Below the pieces are notes generated by a model that was not told the origin of the DNA, did no database searches, and saw only the letters and a program-made list of their open reading frames with translations. The position numbers and the translations under genes were made by a program. 19,527 bases of DNA from an uncultured Collinsella sp. (GTDB lineage: Bacteria > Actinomycetota > Coriobacteriia > Coriobacteriales > Coriobacteriaceae). Shown here in pieces: positions 1-6,750 of this stretch (position 1 is the stretch's first letter; each line of letters begins with the position of its first letter). The DNA is taken from NCBI GenBank assembly GCA_900543615.1, contig UQSC01000025.1:1-19527 (forward strand). Direction: 5' to 3'.

Positions 1-46
1 AGATCAGCCTCGGTCTCGTGGGCTCGGAGATGTGTATAAGAGACAG
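1..46 (+). other. Illumina Nextera adapter/index contamination at contig end
   Basis: Bases 13-46 match the 34-base Nextera read-2 transposase adapter from memory, and bases 28-46 are the 19-bp Tn5 mosaic end (AGATGTGTATAAGAGACAG). Bases 5-12 (CAGCCTCG) match the N710 i7 index as it appears in the primer, and bases 1-4 (AGAT) are the end of P7. Biological sequence begins at about 47. Any open reading frame starting inside this block, such as one at 32 on the plus strand, is an artefact. Confidence 0.97.
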
Positions 47-535
47 GTACCAGTCGCCCACACAGCCCGACAAATGCAAGCCGGCCGCCAGGTAGCACAG
101 CAGCGGATAGCCCGAGAACGCAAACCCCAGGGCAAACGCTGTCGTCACAACAACCGTCGGCGCCAGGCAAACTGCCACGTACCGCCGGCGCGAATACACC
201 ACGCCCTCGGCGCAGGCATAGATCATCGCCGTCTCGCGATTCGCCCCAAAGGTCACCTGCGCGCCCGCAGGCGCCAGCAGCTTAAAAAACACACCGTGCA
301 CCAGCTCGTGCACGGCAAATGACGCCGCCGAAACCGCAGCCAAGCCGACTATCCAGCCCAAGACCGTGGTCCAGCCGCCCGCGTCAGCCGCATCCAAGTC
401 CGCAGGCCCGCCCATCAGCATAAACACCGGCACCAAGCACACAGCAAATGCGCCGAGCACGGCCATCCCCCACACAAAGCAGGCGTGCAGAAAATCCTCG
501 TCTTCAAACGCATGTATGTTGGAAATCTCATTCAT
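47..535 (-). CDS. Putative membrane zinc metallopeptidase, DUF3267-like, C-terminus missing
   Basis: Reading leftwards from an ATG at 535, 163 codons stay open until the adapter begins. The protein has a short acidic N-terminus, a first membrane segment at about residues 20-42, a second at about 57-75 running into HELVH (residues 76-80), and further hydrophobic stretches at about 118-142 and 145-158. HExxH is the zinc-binding and catalytic motif of zincins. HExxH at the end of a membrane helix, plus a later GLHLSGCVGDWY segment (152-163) supplying a possible third ligand Asp, fits the DUF3267 putative zincin family. The stop codon is lost at the contig edge. No strong Shine-Dalgarno precedes the ATG. 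It diverges from the synthetase-like gene with 132 nt between starts. Substrate unknown. Confidence 0.78.
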
Positions 536-667
536 AGCATCTTAGGATAGCGCCCCTGCCACGTACCCGCCCGCATGTGCGATAATGTCGAACGATATGC
601 ACGAATTGACCACCGCGTCGCCAGGCCTTGTGCCCGGCTGCGCTCTCACCATATGCGAAGGAGTCCC

Positions 668-2818
668 ATGGCATCCAAATACTCCATGAACGACCGTCCC
701 AGCTGGCCTCGCCGCGCCATCGTTACCGCCGGCGAGCCCTACGGCAACAAGGGCCTTCACTTTGGCCACGTCGGCGGCGTCTTTGTCCCGGCCGACTTCT
801 TCGCCCGCTTCCTGCGCGACCGTCTGGGCCGCGAGAACGTCATCTTCACCTCGGGCACCGACTGCTATGGCTCGCCCATCATGGAGAGCTACCGCAAGCT
901 CAAGGAGAACGAGGGCTACGACAAGTCCATTAGCGAGTATGTCGAGTCCAATCACTCCCGCCAGGCCGCGACCCTCAACAACTACAACATCAGCTGTGAC
1001 ATCTACGGCGGCTCGGGCCTTGAGCCGGCGGCCCAGATCCACAACGAGGTGACCGCCGAGATTATCGAGCGCCTGCACGAGCAGGGCACCATCTCCAAGC
1101 GCTCCACGCTGCAGTTCTACGATGCCAAGGCCGGCACGTTCCTCAACGGCCGTCAGGTGATCGGCCGCTGCCCCATCCAGGGCTGCAAGTCCGAGAAGGC
1201 CTATGCCGACGAGTGCGACCTGGGCCACCAGTTTGAGCCCGAGGAGCTCATCGCGCCCAAGAGCCAGCTCACCGGCGAGGTGCCCGAGCTGCGCCCGGTC
1301 GACAACCTCTACTTCGACCTGCCGGCCTACCTCGACTTTATGAAGACCTATACCGCCAAGCTCGCCCAGAACCCGCAGGTTCGCTCCGTGGTCTCCAAGA
1401 CCATGGAGGAGTGGCTGCTGCCGGCCCAGCTCTACATCCAGAACAAGTTCCGCGAGGCCTTCGATGCCGTCGAGGATCAGCTTCCCGAGCACACCGTGCT
1501 GGAGCCCGAGGGCAACAAGAGCAGCTTTACCGTCACCTTCCCCAGCTGGAAGGAGCGCGACGACGCCCACGCGGTGCTCGCCAACGGCGGCGTGCGCTTC
1601 CGCAGCGGCAAGGCGCTCGTGCCCTTCCGCATCACCGGTAACATCGACTGGGGCGTTCCGGTACCCCAGGTCGACGGCGTCTCCGACGTCACCTGCTGGT
1701 GCTGGCCCGAGAGTCTGTGGGCGCCCATCAGCTATACGCGTACCGTGCTCGCGCGCGATGCCAAGGCCGCCGGCGTGACCGAGGGTGTCGCCGCCCAGGA
1801 TGCCGCCCTCATGGGCGAGCCCGCCGCTGATTCCACGCAGGTCCCCGCGCCCACCTACCAGCACAGCTCGCTCGACTGGCGCGACTGGTGGTGCTCTGAC
1901 GACGCTCAGATTTACCAGTTTATCGGTCAGGACAACATCTACTTCTACTGCATCGCGCAGACCGCCATGTGGGAGGCCCTGGGTTGGGACCTCACGCAGA
2001 GCACCGTCAGCGCCTGCTACCACCTGCTCTACATGGGCAAAAAGGCCAGCTCGTCCTCGCAGACGCCTCCTCCGCCGGCAGACGACCTGCTCAACCACTA
2101 CACCTGCGAGCAGATGCGCGCGCATTGGCTGTCGCTCGGCCTGTCCGAGAAGCCGGTAAGCTTTAGCCCCAAGGCATATGACACACGTGTGACCGGCAAG
2201 GACAAGGACGGCAACGAGGTGCGTGCCTGCGACGACAAGCGCGTCATCGATCCGGCCCTTAAGGAGAGCGCGCTGTTGACCGGCGTGTTCAACCGCCTGG
2301 CCCGCAGCTGCTTCTACGGCGTCGCCGTCAAGGAGGGCGACGAGAGCCCCTACCGCAACGGCTGCATCCCCGCTGGTGCCGCTTCTGACACCGTGGTCGA
2401 AGCCGCCCAGCAGGCAACCCTTGCCTTTGAGCAGGCCATGTACAAGTTCGAGACGCACCGCGCGCTTGCCGTGTGCGACGACTACCTGCGCGCCGCCAAC
2501 AAGCGCTGGAGCGACGCCTCCAAGGCCGCCAACAAGCTCGAGGGTAACGAGGCAAACGCCGCCATGACGCAGGCCCTCGTCGACGCCTTTACCGAGCTGC
2601 GCGTGGCGACCGTGCTCATGCACGGTATTGTGCCGGCCGGCTGCGAACTCATCTGCGAGTACTTCGACGTCGATCCGGTCGCCTTCTTTAGCTGGGATAA
2701 CATCTTTGCCTCCACGGACGAGTTCATAGAGAGCCTGGGCGAGGAGCCCGGCGACCACCGCGTGAAGCCGCTGCCCCCGCGCTTCGACTTCTTTAGCAAG
2801 CACGAGAGCCAGTACTAA
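668..2818 (+). CDS. Methionyl-tRNA synthetase-like class I aminoacyl-tRNA ligase
   Basis: A 716-residue cytoplasmic protein related to MetRS, which charges tRNA-Met. The class I HIGH signature appears as HFGH (residues 31-34), followed by the family-type TSGTDCYGSPI. A zinc-knuckle region (GRCPIQGC...ADECDLGH) and the PKSQLTG...YFDLP segment match the MetRS connective peptide. The KMSKS loop is abnormal: GKKASSSSQTPPPP (457-470) puts KASSS where KMSKS should be, losing the second lysine. An anticodon-binding-like helical C-terminus follows. The start at 668 is chosen because AAGGAG (658-663) precedes it; upstream in-frame starts such as 575 have no such support. Codon use is strongly biased, as in well-expressed genes. 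It could be the only MetRS or a paralogue with altered activity; metG is therefore not assigned. Confidence 0.85.
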   Translation: MASKYSMNDRPSWPRRAIVTAGEPYGNKGLHFGHVGGVFVPADFFARFLRDRLGRENVIFTSGTDCYGSPIMESYRKLKENEGYDKSISEYVESNHSRQAATLNNYNISCDIYGGSGLEPAAQIHNEVTAEIIERLHEQGTISKRSTLQFYDAKAGTFLNGRQVIGRCPIQGCKSEKAYADECDLGHQFEPEELIAPKSQLTGEVPELRPVDNLYFDLPAYLDFMKTYTAKLAQNPQVRSVVSKTMEEWLLPAQLYIQNKFREAFDAVEDQLPEHTVLEPEGNKSSFTVTFPSWKERDDAHAVLANGGVRFRSGKALVPFRITGNIDWGVPVPQVDGVSDVTCWCWPESLWAPISYTRTVLARDAKAAGVTEGVAAQDAALMGEPAADSTQVPAPTYQHSSLDWRDWWCSDDAQIYQFIGQDNIYFYCIAQTAMWEALGWDLTQSTVSACYHLLYMGKKASSSSQTPPPPADDLLNHYTCEQMRAHWLSLGLSEKPVSFSPKAYDTRVTGKDKDGNEVRACDDKRVIDPALKESALLTGVFNRLARSCFYGVAVKEGDESPYRNGCIPAGAASDTVVEAAQQATLAFEQAMYKFETHRALAVCDDYLRAANKRWSDASKAANKLEGNEANAAMTQALVDAFTELRVATVLMHGIVPAGCELICEYFDVDPVAFFSWDNIFASTDEFIESLGEEPGDHRVKPLPPRFDFFSKHESQY

Positions 2819-2819
2819 A

Positions 2820-2839
2820 GCACGCCAGCAGCGGCGTGC
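2820..2839 (+). other. Small hairpin in the synthetase-methyltransferase gap
   Basis: GCACGCC (2820-2826) and GGCGTGC (2833-2839) form a perfect 7-bp stem with a 6-nt loop, starting 2 nt after the stop at 2818. No T-tract follows, so it is not a standard intrinsic terminator. It may stabilise the upstream mRNA or only weakly attenuate transcription. Confidence 0.4.
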
Positions 2840-2877
2840 CCGGAAAGTAGTCAATTTGGGACGGGAAGGAAAGACGG

Positions 2878-3981
2878 ATGTCCAAGCCGCGTCGTCGTAA
2901 GCAGAAAAAGCAGGTTAAGCCCGAGCTCAAGCTTAGGCAGTTTGCCTCCACCGAGCTTTCCGACCAGCTTGCCGCCCTTCCCTGCGGCGCCGACCTGCCG
3001 CGCTTTATGGTCGACACGGTCGCCGGCGCCTATGCGCCCGCCGATGCCGAGCTCATGATCGAGGGCTTTGGAGCCGCGGCCACACGCCCGGTCACACTGC
3101 GCGCCAACACGCTCAAGGCAACCGCCGAGGACATCGCCGCCGCGCTCGATGCCGCCGGCATCGCGCACCAAACCGTTACCTGGTATCCGGACGCCTTTAT
3201 CCTGCCCGAGGCCCAGGTTTCCGACCTATGGGACCTCGACATCTACCGCGACGGCAAAATCTATCTGCAGAGCCTGTCGTCCATGATGCCGCCGTTGGTC
3301 CTGGGCACTCAGGCCGGCGAGGACATCCTGGACATGTGCGCAGCCCCCGGCGGCAAGACGACGCAGATCGCCGCCCTCACCCAGGGCCAGGCACACCTCA
3401 CGGCCTGTGAGATGAGCATTCCCCGCGCCGAAAAGCTTGAGTCCAACCTCCACCGTCAAGGTGCCAAAAACGTGCCCGTCATGCGCATCGACGCACGCGA
3501 GCTCGACGAGTTCTTCCGCTTTGATCGCATCCTGCTCGACGCTCCCTGCACCGGCACGGGCACCGTCATCAGCGACAACGAGAAAAGCCTGCGCGGCCTG
3601 ACCGAGCAGTTGCTGAGCAAGTGCGCCCGCTCGCAGCGAGCACTTCTGGACCGCGCCATGGGTGCCCTCAAACCGGGCGGCACGCTCGTCTATTCGACCT
3701 GTTCGATCTTGCCGCAGGAAAACGAGGACGCCCTGCAAGAGGCCCTCGACAAGCATATGGACTGCGAGCTCATCCCCCTCGACGGCACGCCAAGCGAAAG
3801 TGAAGCACGCCGCGCCCAGGATGCCGGCGAGGAGCCGCATATCGAGAGCAACGCTCTCACCGAGGCCATCGCCGCGGGTCAGGTATCGGCCATCGCCAAC
3901 GGCCTGCCCGGCACGCTCACCATTCCGCCTAGCCGCGACTTTGAGGGCTTCTACATTGCCCTGATCCGAAAACGCAGCTAG
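2878..3981 (+). CDS. RsmB/RsmF-type (NOL1/NOP2/Sun) RNA m5C methyltransferase
   Basis: A 367-residue SAM-dependent methyltransferase that probably forms 5-methylcytosine in rRNA. The lysine/arginine-rich N-terminus (KPRRRKQKKQ) suits RNA binding. SAM-binding motif I is DMCAAPGGKT (152-161). Motif IV is DAPCTGTG with Cys224, and motif VI is YSTCSILPQENE with Cys275. The two cysteines are the pair required by this family: the motif VI Cys attacks cytosine and the motif IV Cys assists release. A short C-terminal domain ends FEGFYIALIRKR, typical of the family. GGAAGG lies just upstream of the ATG. It follows the synthetase-like gene by 59 nt on the same strand without a terminator, so co-transcription is likely. 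Whether it acts on 16S, 23S or tRNA cannot be read from sequence alone. Confidence 0.92.
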   Translation: MSKPRRRKQKKQVKPELKLRQFASTELSDQLAALPCGADLPRFMVDTVAGAYAPADAELMIEGFGAAATRPVTLRANTLKATAEDIAAALDAAGIAHQTVTWYPDAFILPEAQVSDLWDLDIYRDGKIYLQSLSSMMPPLVLGTQAGEDILDMCAAPGGKTTQIAALTQGQAHLTACEMSIPRAEKLESNLHRQGAKNVPVMRIDARELDEFFRFDRILLDAPCTGTGTVISDNEKSLRGLTEQLLSKCARSQRALLDRAMGALKPGGTLVYSTCSILPQENEDALQEALDKHMDCELIPLDGTPSESEARRAQDAGEEPHIESNALTEAIAAGQVSAIANGLPGTLTIPPSRDFEGFYIALIRKRS

Positions 3982-4005
3982 CGCACGGATCCAAAACTCA
4001 ACAAG

Positions 4006-4176
4006 CTATTTCTGTGCGCGTTTGCCCTGCTGGTCGCGATGCTGTTTAAGCATCGCGCGCTCCTTGCGCTCGGCCCTTTTGCCCTTGATGGCCGTGACCA
4101 CAAAGTAGATGACCGCGGCGGCAACGATTGCGCCCACACACAGGCCAATCGAGCCCAACATTGCCGAAAATTCCAT
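4006..4176 (-). CDS. Small single-pass membrane protein, 56 residues
   Basis: A short minus-strand frame starts at ATG 4176 and stops at TAG (4006-4008). A good Shine-Dalgarno (GAGAGGTG) lies about 8 nt upstream of the ATG. The product begins MEFSAMLGSI, has one membrane helix at about residues 7-29 (GLCVGAIVAAAVIYFVVTAI), then a highly basic tail rich in K, R and Q (KGKRAERKER...QQGKRAQK), so a cytoplasmic C-terminus is expected. It converges on the methyltransferase gene with 24 nt between stop codons. Function is not recognised. The ribosome-binding site plus a coherent helix-and-charged-tail design argue that it is real. Confidence 0.72.
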   Translation of the reverse strand: MEFSAMLGSIGLCVGAIVAAAVIYFVVTAIKGKRAERKERAMLKQHRDQQGKRAQK

Positions 4177-4367
4177 ACCGCGTCACCTCTCTTTTAAACG
4201 GGACTTTCAAGATAGCACCTTGATCCCCGCCACCACAGCTCCTTCACGTTCGCCTGCCCTTCGGTCTAACGGATGGCGCGGCGGGGAAAAATCAACTCGT
4301 CAAACGATTTAGCATTCGCAATTCCGGCTGCATCGTGCCGGCCGTCGTCACACAGAATCGAGTCTCC

Positions 4368-5459
4368 ATGGACACCCTCAACGACCTAAACGAGCGCGTC
4401 GACGCCTTTGTCGGCACCAGCTCCTTCGACACGCCTGCCGCGGCAAACGACCAAGCTCCCATCGATGTGCCCGCCGAGGTTCACGAGGACATCGTCGCCT
4501 CGGTCGATTTCTCCGAGGTCGAGCTCGCAGACGAGTTCACCGAGCCCCAGGCAGCCGTGACTCCCAACGGACTGCTCCCCATGGAGCCGCTGCCCATCGA
4601 CGGGCGTTTGCGCAAGGCGGCCCTCCGCATGCCCGACGAGATCGAGGAGGCCAGCGGCTTTACGCTCTTCGGCCGTCGTATCAAATCGCTCATCTACACC
4701 ACCGATGTCGCGGTTATCCGCAACTCCAACGCCGACGCCGTCTTTGCGGTCTACCCTTTCACGCCGCAGCCCGCCATTACGCAGGCACTGTTGACCGTCG
4801 CCGAGTGCCCGGTCTTTGTAGGCGTGGGCGGCGGAACTACGACCGGCAAGCGCTCCGTGCAGATGGCAGCCGTCTCCGAGATGCAGGGCGCTGCGGGCTG
4901 CGTGGTCAACTCCCCCGCCACTGCCGAGATGGTCGAGCACATCACCAACATCGCCGACATCCCCGTCATCGCCACGGTCGTACGTTGCGACGATGATGCG
5001 CATGCCAAAGTGCGCGCCGGAGCCAAGATTCTCAACATCGCCGCCGGCAAAAACACACCCCAGGTCCTGCGTGAACTGCGCGAGCACTATCCCAACCTGC
5101 CGCTCATCGCACCGGGCGGCAAGACGCCCGAGAGCATTCGCGAGACCATCGCCGCCGGCGCCAACGCCATCATCTGGACGCCGCCTTCGGCCCAGCAGCT
5201 ACAGGCCGACATGATGCAGCGTTATCGCAAGATGAAGGAAGACGCCACACCTGTCATCTCGCGCGACGATGTGCCCATTATCGACCAGGTCGCCGCCGCC
5301 GAAGTCAGCCAGGTCGAGAACATGAATCCCGACGTGCCGATTCCCGACGAAGTCATCGAGCGCGTCGCTTCGATCCACGATCACATCGAGGAGCGTCGCG
5401 CCAACCGCGGACTCAAGCCCTCGCTGCACGGCTTCTTCTTCCGCGGCAAGAAACGCTAA
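4368..5459 (+). CDS. TIM-barrel-like protein of unknown function
   Basis: The 363-residue product has an acidic, probably disordered N-terminus (about 1-75) and then a beta/alpha-barrel-like region. Visible elements include DAVFAVYPF, VFVGVGGGTTTGKRS (150-164), VIATVVRCDDD, AGAKILNIAAG and LIAPGGKTPESIRETIAAGANAIIW. The last resembles the phosphate-binding Gly-rich turns of KDPG-aldolase-type, ThiG-like and related TIM barrels, so binding of a phosphorylated ligand is plausible. The C-terminus is basic (FFFRGKKR). The ATG at 4368 is preferred over an in-frame GTG at 4335 because MDTLNDLNERVDAFVG looks like a natural N-terminus, but neither start has a strong Shine-Dalgarno. It is followed by a strong terminator and looks monocistronic. 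No enzyme activity is assigned. Confidence 0.75.
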   Translation: MDTLNDLNERVDAFVGTSSFDTPAAANDQAPIDVPAEVHEDIVASVDFSEVELADEFTEPQAAVTPNGLLPMEPLPIDGRLRKAALRMPDEIEEASGFTLFGRRIKSLIYTTDVAVIRNSNADAVFAVYPFTPQPAITQALLTVAECPVFVGVGGGTTTGKRSVQMAAVSEMQGAAGCVVNSPATAEMVEHITNIADIPVIATVVRCDDDAHAKVRAGAKILNIAAGKNTPQVLRELREHYPNLPLIAPGGKTPESIRETIAAGANAIIWTPPSAQQLQADMMQRYRKMKEDATPVISRDDVPIIDQVAAAEVSQVENMNPDVPIPDEVIERVASIHDHIEERRANRGLKPSLHGFFFRGKKR

Positions 5460-5470
5460 CCCAAACATCT

Positions 5471-5509
5471 CGGCCCGCCCCACAAACGTGAGGCGGGCCG
5501 TTTTCGTTT
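5471..5509 (+). terminator. Intrinsic terminator after the TIM-barrel gene
   Basis: A perfect 9-bp GC-rich stem (CGGCCCGCC 5471-5479 with GGCGGGCCG 5492-5500), a 12-nt loop and TTTTCGTTT directly after it. It begins 12 nt past the stop codon at 5459. The T-tract lies on the plus side only, so it serves the upstream gene and not the converging degV-family gene. Confidence 0.92.
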
Positions 5510-5540
5510 GAGCAATCATGCGGCGACGTGATGGGGCAAA

Positions 5541-6431
5541 TTAATCCACGCGCTTGTCGCCCATAAAGAAGAGCGCCACCGTACCAGGTCCGGTATGCGA
5601 GCCAATCAGAGTACCGATGTCATTGATCTCAATCTTGCCTTTAAGCTGCGGAACCTGTTCCTCAATCAGCGCCGCGACCGCCTCGGCATCCTCGCGGCAC
5701 GCCGAATGGGACATAATGCACTTACCCGAATAATCCGCACCGTCCTGCACGTGTGCCATCATGGTCTTAGCCATCTCGGAAATCGCGCGCTTCTTGGTGC
5801 GGATCTTCTCACGTGGCGACAGCCTGCCTTCGCAATCGACGGTCATAAGCGGGCAAATCTTAAGCGCCGTGCCGATGATCGCACTCGCAGCCGAAATGCG
5901 ACCGCCGCGCAGGTAGCTCGACAGATCGGTCGAGAAGAACCAGTGGTGCAGGTTGAGCTTATGCTCCTCGATCCAGGCGGCCGTCTCGTCGAGTGAAGCG
6001 CCGCTATCGCGCACGTCAGCGGCATATTCCAGCAACAGACCAAAGCCCGAAGACGCCCCCAGCGAATCGATGACGCGCACCTTGCCGCCCTGAGGATAGC
6101 GATCCGCGAGCATCTGCGCCGCAACGCAAGCCGAACCATACGTACCCGAAATACCCGACGACAGCGTCAGATGCAGCACGTCTTTACCCTCGGCAACAAA
6201 CGGCTCCCAAAACTCCTCGTACTCACCCACGCTCACCTGAGACGTCTTGGGCATGGCGCCCGCGGCAATCTGGGCAAAAAACTCGTCCGGTGAAATCGAC
6301 TGATACAGGTCATCGTCATGGACAACATCGTCGATCTCGTAATGAAAGCACACGACAGGGATATTGCGCGATGCAAAGAACTCACGGGTTCGATCGGCGG
6401 CGGATTCACAGGTCAGGACAAAATCACTCAT
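5541..6431 (-). CDS. DegV family (fatty-acid-binding, FakB-like) protein
   Basis: A 296-residue protein spanning the whole DegV fold. Family hallmarks are PKTSQVSVGEY (61-71), LSSGISGTYGSA (90-101), the LRGGRIS turn (174-180) and the C-terminal IGSHTGPGTVALFF (276-289). DegV/FakB proteins bind a single fatty acid and, where a FakA kinase exists, present it for phosphorylation so exogenous fatty acids enter phospholipid synthesis. No fakA lies in this window, so that role is inferred from the family. AAGGAG sits 6 nt upstream of the ATG at 6431, fixing the start. It is transcribed divergently from the FBPase gene. A GATAAT hexamer about 35 nt upstream of the start is a weak -10 candidate. Confidence 0.93.
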   Translation of the reverse strand: MSDFVLTCESAADRTREFFASRNIPVVCFHYEIDDVVHDDDLYQSISPDEFFAQIAAGAMPKTSQVSVGEYEEFWEPFVAEGKDVLHLTLSSGISGTYGSACVAAQMLADRYPQGGKVRVIDSLGASSGFGLLLEYAADVRDSGASLDETAAWIEEHKLNLHHWFFSTDLSSYLRGGRISAASAIIGTALKICPLMTVDCEGRLSPREKIRTKKRAISEMAKTMMAHVQDGADYSGKCIMSHSACREDAEAVAALIEEQVPQLKGKIEINDIGTLIGSHTGPGTVALFFMGDKRVD

Positions 6432-6750
6432 ATGAGGCTCCTTAAGTATTGCTGCGCAAATTATCGCACAGCAAGCCTAAATACGATACAAACGTCCACT
6501 ATTTACCAATTCGAACCATTTGCATTGAATATCTTTATCATGAACATCCCCATCCCCGCCATGGGCCCATTTGGGCAAAATCACCCCCTTCGTCTCCATC
6601 CAACCGACACATCGACCTCAACTAAATCGATTTACCAAACCGTTCAACCGACAATTCAGCCGCCGGCGCAAAATCGAAACCAAGCCGGCGCATACTGATA
6701 AACGTTTGACGCTGTTTATCAGTTTTACCAACCATATCGGAAGGTGTTTC
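6432..6750. other. Divergent intergenic region between degV-type gene and FBPase
   Basis: These 319 bases hold no convincing gene. Open frames crossing them have unlikely composition and no ribosome-binding site. Proximal to the minus-strand degV-type gene is a possible -10 (GATAAT on the minus strand). Proximal to FBPase are a direct repeat of GCCGGCGCA (around 6660 and 6684) and a 10-bp inverted repeat listed separately. The middle (about 6550-6650) is C/A-rich on the plus strand with little visible structure. No strong sigma-70-type promoter is obvious for FBPase. Confidence 0.6.
6694..6723 (+). promoter_or_regulatory. 10-bp inverted repeat in the FBPase leader
   Basis: ACTGATAAAC (6694-6703) and GTTTATCAGT (6714-6723) are perfect inverted copies separated by 10 nt, ending 27 nt before the FBPase start. 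The AT-rich symmetric arms look like an operator for a dimeric regulator. Alternatively the RNA hairpin, followed by TTTACC, could attenuate. TTGACG inside the spacer resembles a -35 but has no matching -10. Confidence 0.5.

Noticed and set aside
32..322. Plus-strand open frame beginning MYKRQ
   Set aside because: Its start lies in the Nextera mosaic end, and it runs antisense through the metallopeptidase gene with Arg/His-rich, shadow-like composition.
542..2854. 770-codon minus-strand open frame opposite the synthetase-like gene
   Set aside because: A GC-rich antisense shadow: low-complexity V/G/A/L composition, no recognisable domain, while the plus strand has clear MetRS motifs.
3981..4019. 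Terminator between the methyltransferase and the small membrane protein
   Set aside because: GCGCAC and GTGCGC could pair, but the loop is 27 nt and neither strand has a T-tract.
6571..6750. 60-residue N-terminal extension of FBPase
   Set aside because: The extension crosses the inverted repeat and has unlikely composition; a good ribosome-binding site precedes the internal ATG at 6751, matching the family length.
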